From Clostridia bacterium (lineage in GTDB: Bacteria; Bacillota_A; Clostridia; Oscillospirales; CAG-272): 5,057 nucleotides of DNA. The stretch lies in contig JAFQPF010000224.1 of assembly GCA_017411885.1 (NCBI GenBank), positions 1 to 5,057 of the forward strand, read 5' to 3'. The position numbers were made by a program, and so were the translations under genes. Below the pieces are notes generated by a model. That model did no database searches and had not been told where the DNA came from. It saw only the letters and a program-made list of their open reading frames with translations. Every line of letters begins with the position of its first letter. Position 1 is the first letter of the stretch. This document shows, piece after piece, positions 1 through 5,057 of the stretch.

Positions 1-843
1 ATACAACCGGACAAGCCTCAGCTGAGGCTGTGGGAATATGAGCAGTACCGTGCGCTGTATTGCGGACTTTGCAGAAGCCTTGGTAAGCATACCGGGGCAC
101 TTTTCAGAATGACGCTCAATTACGATTACGTCTTTCTTGCTATTATAAGAAGCGCGATGCTTGGTATCACACCCGAAATAGAGCCGTCGAGATGCGCGGT
201 GCACCCGACCCAAAAACGCGCGATAGCGAAGGATGATAAGGCACTTGAATATTGCGCCAAGGTCAGCGTTATGCTTACCTACTACAAGCTTTGCGACGAT
301 ATCGCAGATTCAAGAGGGTTTAAAAGGCTTGCCGCTATGGCGGCAGCACCGATTTGCAGGGTGCCGGTAAAGAGATTCGCTGAGCTTACGCCTCTGAGCG
401 AGAAAATATCATCGCTCTTAAAGGAATTGTCGGTGCTTGAAAATAATAAATGCGCGTCTGCAGACGCTCCGGCGGAGCTTTTCGGCTCGGTTATGAGCGA
501 AATATTCGCTTTTGGGCTTGAAGATGAGAAAAACTCGCGTATAGCGAGTGAGATCGGCAGGCATACGGGAAGATACGTTTATCTTGCCGATGCGCTTGAT
601 GATATAGAAAAGGATATAAAGAATAATACGTACAACCCGTTCGTATGTATGTATAAGGACAGTGTAACGCAGGTTAAGGGAGAAATAAAAACGGCGGTGC
701 TCCTTGAGCTTAGGGGGCTTGAGGCGGCGCTTGCGCTCGTTGATTTTTCAACCTGCCCGGGATACAAATGCATAAGCGATAACATCGTGTATCTCGGTAT
801 GTCAGACAGAATAGATAAAATACTTAAAAAGCTTACGAAGTAG
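1..843 (+). CDS. DUF5685-like protein of unknown function, 5' partial
   Basis: The frame is open from base 1 and reads 280 codons to a TAG stop. The first visible residues (IQPDKPQL) match the usual N-terminus of DUF5685 proteins, roughly MFGY followed by this segment, so only about four or five codons should be missing. The in-frame ATG at 109 is therefore internal. Numbering from base 1, visible features are a CxxC pair (Cys21, Cys24), an R-C-A-V-H-P-x-x-K-R motif around Cys65-Arg73, and two acidic motifs in predicted helices, CDDIAD (Asp99, Asp100, Asp103) and DALDDIEKD (Asp197, Asp200, Asp201, Asp205). It looks soluble, with no signal peptide or membrane segment visible. The family assignment is from recall of its conserved pattern; the molecular function is unknown. 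The spacing of the acidic motifs recalls all-helical isoprenoid synthases, which is only inference. It heads a tight run with the J-domain gene 22 nt downstream, a pairing I recall as common in Clostridia. Confidence 0.85.
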   Translation: MQPDKPQLRLWEYEQYRALYCGLCRSLGKHTGALFRMTLNYDYVFLAIIRSAMLGITPEIEPSRCAVHPTQKRAIAKDDKALEYCAKVSVMLTYYKLCDDIADSRGFKRLAAMAAAPICRVPVKRFAELTPLSEKISSLLKELSVLENNKCASADAPAELFGSVMSEIFAFGLEDEKNSRIASEIGRHTGRYVYLADALDDIEKDIKNNTYNPFVCMYKDSVTQVKGEIKTAVLLELRGLEAALALVDFSTCPGYKCISDNIVYLGMSDRIDKILKKLTK

Positions 844-865
844 ATTTGAAAGGTAAAAGATTTAT

Positions 866-1462
866 ATGAAGGACCCTTATAAGGTGCTTAACGTGCCGCG
901 AACGGCAAGCGATGAGGAAATAAAAAAAGCATACAGAGAGCTTGCGCGCAAGTATCACCCGGATAATTATGCCGGCAACCCCCTTGCAGATCTCGTACAG
1001 GAGAAGATGAAGGAGGTCAACGAGGCATACGATCAGATACAGAGGGAAAGGGCAAGCGATGGCAAAAGCGGATATTCGGGCTCGGGCAATAACGGTGCCA
1101 CAGGCTTTGCTCATATCCGCAGTATGATAAATATGGGAAGATTCTCTGAAGCCGAGCTTATGATAGACGCCGTCGCTCAATCCGACCGTAACGCGGAATG
1201 GAACTATCTCAAGGGCGTGGTGCTTATCAAGCGCGGATGGTATATAGACGCGCAAAGATATCTTGAAAACGCCTGCTATATGGATCCGGACAACGCGGAA
1301 TATAAAAATACGCTCAATAATTTAAGAAATTCGGCTTCAACCTACGGCGGAGGCTACAGAAGCGCGCAGGGCTCGGTTTCACCCTGCGATATATGCGCAA
1401 ATCTTATCTGCGCCGACTGCCTTTGCGAATGCTGCGGCGGAGATCTTATCCCATGCTGTTGA
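866..1462 (+). CDS. J-domain (DnaJ-like) protein with TPR-like repeats and cysteine-rich tail
   Basis: This 198-residue protein starts with a J domain (about residues 3-65) containing the diagnostic HPD at 31-33 between basic helix II ([11 protein letters not shown]) and helix III, so it should stimulate the ATPase of an Hsp70 (DnaK). It is not DnaJ itself: the Gly/Phe region, the four CxxCxGxG zinc repeats and the substrate-binding C-terminal domains are absent. A short Gly/Ser linker (66-80) leads to about two TPR-like helical hairpins (81-154; [15 protein letters not shown] and [15 protein letters not shown]), a likely protein-binding surface. Residues 174-198 hold nine cysteines (174, 177, 182, 185, 187, 189, 190, 197, 198), suggesting metal binding or redox activity. 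As I recall, clostridial relatives share such a tail, so it is not a frameshift product. The ATG follows GAAAGG at 848-853. It is probably cotranscribed with its neighbours; the client is unknown. Confidence 0.9.
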   Translation: MKDPYKVLNVPRTASDEEIKKAYRELARKYHPDNYAGNPLADLVQEKMKEVNEAYDQIQRERASDGKSGYSGSGNNGATGFAHIRSMINMGRFSEAELMIDAVAQSDRNAEWNYLKGVVLIKRGWYIDAQRYLENACYMDPDNAEYKNTLNNLRNSASTYGGGYRSAQGSVSPCDICANLICADCLCECCGGDLIPCC

Positions 1463-1479
1463 TATAAAAGAGGTTTATA

Positions 1480-2016
1480 ATGAGATTCGGAGCAAAAACA
1501 AGGAGGATCGCGCTTGGCGCGATGCTCACCTCGCTTTCGGTCGTGCTTATGTATCTCGGCACGGTGATAGAGGTGCTTGATCTTACCTGTTGCGCGTGCG
1601 CAAGCTTTGTGACCGTTTTTGCGGTGATAGAGTTTTCAAGAAGATACGCGTGCGGTGTGTACGCGGCAACGCTTATACTGTCAGCACTTGTCGTGCCCAA
1701 TAAATTCGAGGTGGCAGCCTACGCTTTTATCGCGCTTTATTCTATCCTTAAGTCGGTTATAGAAAAAAAGCGCAGCCGCTTTTCGTGGGTGATAAAGCTT
1801 TTGTATTTTAATGTTGTGCTTGCGCTTGCCCTTGTGAGCGCGAAATATCTGTTTTTATCGCCCGATCTCGGCTTTGTGTCGGTAATATCCTTCGCGCTTC
1901 TCGGTAATATCGCGTTCGTGCTTTTCGATATTGCGCTTACAAGTCTTATCACGCTTTATATCTTTAAGCTTCGCGCAAGACTCAAGCTTGATAAGTACCT
2001 TTCGAAAATGCGTTGA
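1480..2016 (+). CDS. Small polytopic membrane protein, ECF S-component-like
   Basis: This 178-residue, strongly hydrophobic protein has about six predicted membrane segments (roughly 10-30, 36-52, 57-72, 77-94, 103-125, 132-162). The N-terminus is basic (RFGAKTRR) and the C-terminal tail is basic (KLRARLKLDKYLSKMR), so both ends are probably cytoplasmic. The length, segment count and the first helix with small residues (RRIALGAMLTSLSVVL) resemble substrate-binding S components of energy-coupling-factor vitamin transporters, but no ligand-specific motif is recognisable and no EcfA/EcfT gene is in the window. The call therefore remains putative. A small cluster, Cys37-Cys38-Ala-Cys40, lies at the start of the second segment. 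The ATG is preceded by AAGAGG (1468-1473). It sits 17 nt after the J-domain gene and appears to end that transcription unit; the next promoter begins 20 nt after its stop and no intrinsic terminator is visible between them. Confidence 0.8.
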   Translation: MRFGAKTRRIALGAMLTSLSVVLMYLGTVIEVLDLTCCACASFVTVFAVIEFSRRYACGVYAATLILSALVVPNKFEVAAYAFIALYSILKSVIEKKRSRFSWVIKLLYFNVVLALALVSAKYLFLSPDLGFVSVISFALLGNIAFVLFDIALTSLITLYIFKLRARLKLDKYLSKMR

Positions 2017-2035
2017 AGAAAATTTCAAAAAAGTG

Positions 2036-2064
2036 TTTACAAAAGAGAAAATTTATAATATAAT
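2036..2064 (+). promoter_or_regulatory. Sigma-A-type promoter of the cysE-cysS operon
   Basis: A -35 box TTTACA (2036-2041, one mismatch to TTGACA) is followed by a 17-bp AT-rich spacer and a perfect -10 box TATAAT (2059-2064). Transcription should start near 2071, just upstream of Stem I of the T-box leader. A second TATAAT at 2054-2059 overlaps this one but would leave only 12 bp from the -35, so it is less likely to be used. Confidence 0.88.
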
Positions 2065-2205
2065 GTAGATGTATATAAAAAGACTGTGACCGGGAAGAAT
2101 CCGCAAACGCTTTGTCAAAGAGAATTACGCCGTGGCTGAAAGCGTATACAGGGCGTGCGGGCTGTGCATCCGTGAGTCGGTGGGTCAAATGCCCGCACGT
2201 GCTTC

Positions 2206-2246
2206 CGCGTTAAGGAATTAAAGTTATAAATTAAAGTGGAACCGCG
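2206..2246 (+). promoter_or_regulatory. Candidate T-box antiterminator
   Basis: CGCG (2206-2209) can pair with CGCG (2243-2246), and UUAA (2210-2213) with UUAA (2231-2234). This leaves a bulge of about 8 nt that exposes UGGA (2237-2240) to the free NCCA end of uncharged tRNA, which is the standard antiterminator layout. The exact register is uncertain because the region is AT-rich and the 5' strand overlaps the possible Stem III hairpin at 2203-2217. Confidence 0.6.
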
Positions 2247-2251
2247 ACTTT

Positions 2252-2290
2252 GCCGCCTTTATGTCTTACATACGGGCGGTTTTTGTTTTT
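2252..2290 (+). terminator. Intrinsic terminator of the T-box leader
   Basis: CCGCC (2253-2257) pairs with GGCGG (2275-2279). The stem is extended through a partly mismatched middle by AUGU 2261-2264 with ACAU 2268-2271 around a 3-nt loop. A run of T interrupted by one G follows (2280-2290). This is the default OFF structure when tRNA-Cys is charged. It lies 26 nt before the cysE start and precedes the cysE Shine-Dalgarno, as expected for transcriptional rather than translational control. Confidence 0.9.
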
Positions 2291-2315
2291 TATAAAATTT
2301 TAGGAGATATATCTG

Positions 2316-2957
2316 ATGGGAGATCTCAGAAACACTATACGCGTAATAAAGGAGCGTGACCCGGCGGCAACCTCAAGTTTACAGGTCGCACTTTTATATT
2401 CGGGCTTTCACGCAATACTCGGCTATAAAATATCGCATTGGCTGTATTTGCGCAAATGCTTTTTCTGCGCAAGGCTTATAAGCCAGCTCACGCGTTTCTT
2501 TACAGGAATTGAAATACACCCCGGCGCTACGATAGGCAAGGGCTTGTTTATCGACCACGGAAGCGGAGTCGTTATCGGAGAGACTGCCGTTATCGGCGAT
2601 AACTGCACGATATACCAGGGCGTAACGCTCGGCGGTACGGGTAAGCATACGGGTAAAAGACACCCGACACTCGGCAACAACGTGATGGTAGGCGCGGGCG
2701 CAAAGGTGCTCGGACCGTTTACGGTAGGGGATAATTCAAAGATCGCCGCGGGCGCGGTGGTGCTTGATGCGATACCCGAAAATTCAACTGCGGTCGGTAT
2801 TCCCGCGCGCGTTATAAAGCGTGGGGATAAAAAGATCGAAAACGACCTTGACCAGGTACATATCCCCGACCCTGTTTCGCAGGAATTCTGCAGACTTCAG
2901 GCGAGAATTGATGCGCTTGAGAAAAAGCTGAGTGAATTTGAAGATAAAAACGAATAA
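2316..2957 (+). CDS. cysE: Serine O-acetyltransferase
   Basis: This enzyme transfers acetyl from acetyl-CoA to L-serine, giving O-acetylserine, the carbon skeleton for cysteine, in the cytosol. The 213-residue protein has a short helical N-terminal part (1-62) followed by a left-handed beta-helix of hexapeptide repeats (about 63-170). The conserved segments are visible: IEIHPGA (66-71), FIDHGSG with catalytic His81 next to Asp80, GETAVIG (88-94), [10 protein letters not shown] (101-110) and KRHP with His116. Glu66 occupies the place of Asp143 of E. coli CysE. It is about 60 residues shorter than the E. coli enzyme at the N-terminus, as in EpsC/short-CysE forms of Gram-positives. The last about 30 residues look like a coiled coil ([16 protein letters not shown]). 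The start is set by AGGAG at 2302-2306, 9 nt before ATG. It is the first gene under the tRNA-Cys T-box and lies 19 nt before cysS. Confidence 0.97.
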   Translation: MGDLRNTIRVIKERDPAATSSLQVALLYSGFHAILGYKISHWLYLRKCFFCARLISQLTRFFTGIEIHPGATIGKGLFIDHGSGVVIGETAVIGDNCTIYQGVTLGGTGKHTGKRHPTLGNNVMVGAGAKVLGPFTVGDNSKIAAGAVVLDAIPENSTAVGIPARVIKRGDKKIENDLDQVHIPDPVSQEFCRLQARIDALEKKLSEFEDKNE

Positions 2958-2976
2958 GAAAACGAGGAACTGAAAG

Positions 2977-4371
2977 ATGAAATTTTATAACACACTTACC
3001 AAAACAAAGGAAGAATTCAAGCCGCTTGATCCGTCTCTTGTAAAGATTTACGCCTGCGGACCGACCGTGTATAACTTCTTCCATATAGGAAACGCGCGTT
3101 GCTTTATCGTTTTCGATATGCTTCGCAGATATCTTGAATACAGAGGCTATAATGTAAAATTCGTGCAGAATTTTACCGATATCGACGATAAAATGATAAA
3201 GCGCGCAAATGAAGAGGGTACGACCGTTAAGGACGTTGCCGAAAAGTATATCGGCGAATATTTCACCGACGCGAAGGGGCTCGGAGTAACGCCTGCAAGC
3301 GTGCATCCGAGAGCGACAGAGAATATCCCGGAAATTATCGATATCGTAAGCACGCTTGTAAGTAAGGGACACGCATATGAATCAAACGGTGACGTGTACT
3401 TCCGTACAAAGACCTTCAAGGAATACGGCAAGCTTTCGCATATGCCGATAGACGAGCTTGAGGCAGGCGCGAGAATTGAAGTCGGTGAGGCTAAGGAGGA
3501 CGCGCTTGACTTTACTCTCTGGAAGGCTGCAAAGCCTGGTGAGCCCAGCTGGGACAGCCCCTGGGGTAAGGGAAGGCCGGGCTGGCATATAGAATGCTCT
3601 GCGATGGTGCTTAAGTATCTCGGCGAGAGCATAGACTTCCATTGCGGCGGACAGGATCTCACCTTCCCCCACCACGAAAACGAGATCGCGCAGTCCGAAT
3701 GCGCTACCTGCAAGACCTTTGCTCAAAGATGGCTTCATAATGGCTACATCAACGTTGATAACAAGAAAATGTCAAAGTCGGCAAACAATTTCTTTACCGT
3801 GCGTGAAATATCCGAAAAGTACGGATATATGCCGATCAGATTCTTTATTTTAAGCTCACATTACCGCAGCCCGATAAACTTCTCGCAGGATATAATCGAG
3901 CAGTCCAAGGCGGCGATCGAGCGTATATTCAACTGCCTCGACAGTACTGAATTCTACCTCGGAAGCGCGCCTGCGGGTGAGCTTGATAAGGGCGTGCGCG
4001 AGCGCGTTGATGCGCGCAAGGAGCAGTTTATCGCAAAGATGGACGACGACCTTAACACCGCAGACGCTATTTCGGTAATATTTGACCTCGTAAGAGACAT
4101 AAACTCGCTTGTAAATGAAGCGGGAGCAAATGCAGAAAGCGTAAAATACGCGTATGATCTGCTTTGCGAGCTTACAAAGCTTATGGGCTTTGAGCGTGAC
4201 ACGCTTGATGCCGCACTTGAAGAGGAGATCGAAAAAATGATCGCGCTCCGTCTTCAGGCTAAAAAGGAAAAGAACTACGCAGAGGCAGACCGCATCCGCG
4301 CAGAGCTTTTGGAGCGCGGAATCGTTTTGGAGGACACTCCCGGCGGAACAAAATTCAAGATAGTTAAATGA
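2977..4371 (+). CDS. cysS: Cysteinyl-tRNA synthetase
   Basis: This class I aminoacyl-tRNA synthetase charges tRNA-Cys with cysteine using ATP. The 464 residues match the usual bacterial length (E. coli 461). The Rossmann catalytic core carries CGPTVYN (27-33), the HIGH-type motif HIGN (36-39) and KMSKS (264-268). The four ligands of the active-site zinc that recognises the cysteine thiol are all present by alignment to E. coli: Cys27, Cys207, His232 and Glu236, with Trp203 in the GWHIECSAM segment. The DALR-type anticodon-binding helical region follows (about 330-400), then the C-terminal tail typical of CysRS (AEADRIRAELLERGIVLEDT...GTKFK). The start follows GAGGAA (2964-2969) by 7 nt. It is the second gene of the T-box operon, placing charging of tRNA-Cys under control of that same tRNA. 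No substitutions of key residues were seen. Confidence 0.99.
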   Translation: MKFYNTLTKTKEEFKPLDPSLVKIYACGPTVYNFFHIGNARCFIVFDMLRRYLEYRGYNVKFVQNFTDIDDKMIKRANEEGTTVKDVAEKYIGEYFTDAKGLGVTPASVHPRATENIPEIIDIVSTLVSKGHAYESNGDVYFRTKTFKEYGKLSHMPIDELEAGARIEVGEAKEDALDFTLWKAAKPGEPSWDSPWGKGRPGWHIECSAMVLKYLGESIDFHCGGQDLTFPHHENEIAQSECATCKTFAQRWLHNGYINVDNKKMSKSANNFFTVREISEKYGYMPIRFFILSSHYRSPINFSQDIIEQSKAAIERIFNCLDSTEFYLGSAPAGELDKGVRERVDARKEQFIAKMDDDLNTADAISVIFDLVRDINSLVNEAGANAESVKYAYDLLCELTKLMGFERDTLDAALEEEIEKMIALRLQAKKEKNYAEADRIRAELLERGIVLEDTPGGTKFKIVK

Positions 4372-4385
4372 TCGGAGAAAATACA

Positions 4386-5057
4386 ATGAATAAGTTAAAG
4401 CTTGTATCGCTTTTGCTTTGTCTTGTGCTTATGATATGCACGCTTGCTTCGTGCGCACAGACACCGTCTGAAATTACTTGTGAGGACGACCTTATAAGCA
4501 AGAAAATAGGTGTGATAAGAGGCTCTAAAAGCGATGAGTATTCCCGAAAATTCACCGAAAACGGATGCGAGATCATAGGGTTTAAGTCAAGGCTTGATAT
4601 GGTCAAGGCGTTTGATGCAGGCGAGATCGACTGCGCCATTATGGACGAAAATCACGCCAAAGAGGTTGTACGCGAAAACACTAACTTAAAGGTCCTTGAA
4701 AGCGTAAGTGAGCAAAAGGACAGCTTCGGCTTTTATATGCTTGAAGCAAAGCGCGTGTATACGATAATGCTTAACAAGGCGCTTGCAGAGCTGAAGGAAA
4801 ACGGCAAGCTTGACGAGATCGTGAACGGATACTTAAACGATCCCGAATATGAATACGATTTCCCTGAAAGCTTTGATACGAGCAACGGATTTTTCAAAAT
4901 TTCGCTTGACCCCTCGCTTTATCCTTACGTGTATGCCGCAGATGAGGATCACGTTATGCCTTACGGTATCGCGATCGCGGTAATAGATGCGGTCTGCGAG
5001 CATTTAGGATGCGGCTATGAGCTTGTTCCGGTCACCTCGAATTCGCTTAACAGTACG
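4386..5057 (+). CDS. Lipoprotein related to family 3 solute-binding proteins, 3' partial
   Basis: The frame is open from ATG 4386 to the window end (224 codons, no stop). Residues 1-22 form a lipoprotein signal (basic MNKLK, hydrophobic core, lipobox LASC) with Cys23 as the lipidation site, so the protein should be anchored on the outer face of the membrane. Residues 38-150 (KKIGVIRGSKSDEY, then LDMVKAFDAGEIDCAIMDE, then LNKALAELKENGKLDEIVNGYL) match the second half of SBP_bac_3 proteins. Residues 169-215 (FKISLDPSLYPYVYA, YGIAIAVIDAVCEHLG) then match the start of such a domain. The first unit lacks the lobe that normally precedes it. GGAG at 4374-4377 gives the start, and only 14 nt separate it from cysS, so it is probably in the T-box operon. 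Family members often bind polar amino acids, including cystine; the ligand here is unproven. It may instead be a sensor input domain. Confidence 0.85.
   Translation, partial: MNKLKLVSLLLCLVLMICTLASCAQTPSEITCEDDLISKKIGVIRGSKSDEYSRKFTENGCEIIGFKSRLDMVKAFDAGEIDCAIMDENHAKEVVRENTNLKVLESVSEQKDSFGFYMLEAKRVYTIMLNKALAELKENGKLDEIVNGYLNDPEYEYDFPESFDTSNGFFKISLDPSLYPYVYAADEDHVMPYGIAIAVIDAVCEHLGCGYELVPVTSNSLNST

Larger units (their letters stand above)
2071..2290 (+). promoter_or_regulatory. T-box riboswitch leader, predicted tRNA-Cys specific
   Basis: This leader binds tRNA and couples its charging state to transcription of the downstream genes. Stem I can be paired by hand: GAC 2088-2090 with GUC 2176-2178 (UGA bulge), CGGG 2091-2094 with UCCG 2169-2172, UCCGC 2100-2104 with GCGGG 2157-2161, ACGCUUUGU 2107-2115 with ACAGGGCGU 2148-2156, and UACGC 2126-2130 with GCGUA 2142-2146. 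The last closes an apical loop with the familiar GUGGCUGAAA, next to an AGAGA internal bulge. The specifier loop holds UGC at 2165-2167, followed by the usual A and then the lower stem; UGC is a Cys codon. The T-box sequence UGGAACCGCG lies at 2237-2246. Its variable base A2240 would pair with U73, the discriminator of tRNA-Cys. Another short hairpin (UUCC 2203-2206 with GGAA 2214-2217) may be Stem III. Specificity is supported by specifier, discriminator and the genes controlled. Confidence 0.95.

Noticed and set aside
109..111. ATG at 109 as the start of the first gene
   Set aside because: The same frame is open to base 1 and the upstream residues, including CxxC and the DKPQL segment, match the family N-terminus, so this Met is internal.
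2017..2035. Possible terminator after the membrane protein gene (AT-rich GAAAATTTC and an A run)
   Set aside because: The inverted repeat is only three or four A/T pairs with almost no loop and no following T run; upstream transcripts may simply stop at the T-box terminator.
2054..2059. Alternative -10 box TATAAT
   Set aside because: Only 12 bp separate it from TTTACA, too short; the overlapping TATAAT at 2059-2064 has an ideal 17-bp spacing.
2165..2168. Reading the specifier as GCA (Ala) at 2166-2168 instead of UGC at 2165-2167
   Set aside because: The specifier is normally followed by one A before the lower helix; UGC-A-UCCG fits that, the discriminator pairing fits tRNA-Cys, and the downstream genes are cysteine genes.
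2195..2202. GCACGTGC palindrome as a protein operator
   Set aside because: It is a single 8-bp palindrome inside a structured riboswitch and is better explained as part of RNA pairing; no second half-site or nearby regulator was seen.
2812..3372. 186-codon open frame on the minus strand
   Set aside because: It lies opposite the cysE end and cysS, whose products are unmistakable; it has no recognisable domain and looks like a codon-bias shadow. The same applies to minus-strand frames at 833-1255, 3147-3713 and 3856-4386.
4364..4639. 91-codon minus-strand frame near the lipoprotein start
   Set aside because: It is antisense to a clear signal peptide with lipobox and SBP-like sequence on the plus strand, with no supporting motif.

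Overview
The window looks like chromosome from a Clostridia-class Firmicute (Oscillospiraceae/Ruminococcaceae-like). This is inferred from a tRNA-dependent T-box leader, purine-rich Shine-Dalgarno sites (AGGAG, GAGGAA), a DUF5685/J-domain gene pair typical of that group, moderate G+C, and heavy use of CTT (Leu) and ATA (Ile). All genes are on the + strand and packed into two short-gapped runs. I see no insertion sequence, CRISPR array, tRNA or rRNA.

Region 1 (1-2016) is a three-gene run with gaps of 22 and 17 nt. It holds a DUF5685-like protein that lacks only about its first four or five codons, a J-domain protein with TPR-like repeats and a nine-cysteine tail, and a six-segment membrane protein resembling an ECF-transporter S component. 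None has a firm function. Its promoter lies upstream of the window.

Region 2 (2017-2315) is an almost complete regulatory cassette: a promoter (TTTACA, 17 bp, TATAAT), then a T-box riboswitch and an intrinsic terminator. Stem I folds by hand and places UGC (Cys) at the specifier position. The T-box sequence UGGA has A at the variable position, matching the U73 discriminator base of tRNA-Cys. Both point to sensing of uncharged tRNA-Cys.

Region 3 (2316-5057) is the controlled operon: serine O-acetyltransferase (cysE), cysteinyl-tRNA synthetase (cysS), and a 3'-truncated lipoprotein related to family 3 solute-binding proteins. When uncharged tRNA-Cys accumulates, the leader should antiterminate and raise cysteine precursor synthesis and tRNA-Cys charging together. 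The third gene may add uptake of an amino acid such as cystine, but its ligand is not shown.

The most unusual items are the lipoprotein's apparent half-domain order (second lobe first, then a first-lobe start), a 9-bp perfect competing pairing inside the T-box leader, and two Asp-rich motifs in the DUF5685 protein that resemble class I isoprenoid synthases. I do not see convincing evidence of a wholly new system.
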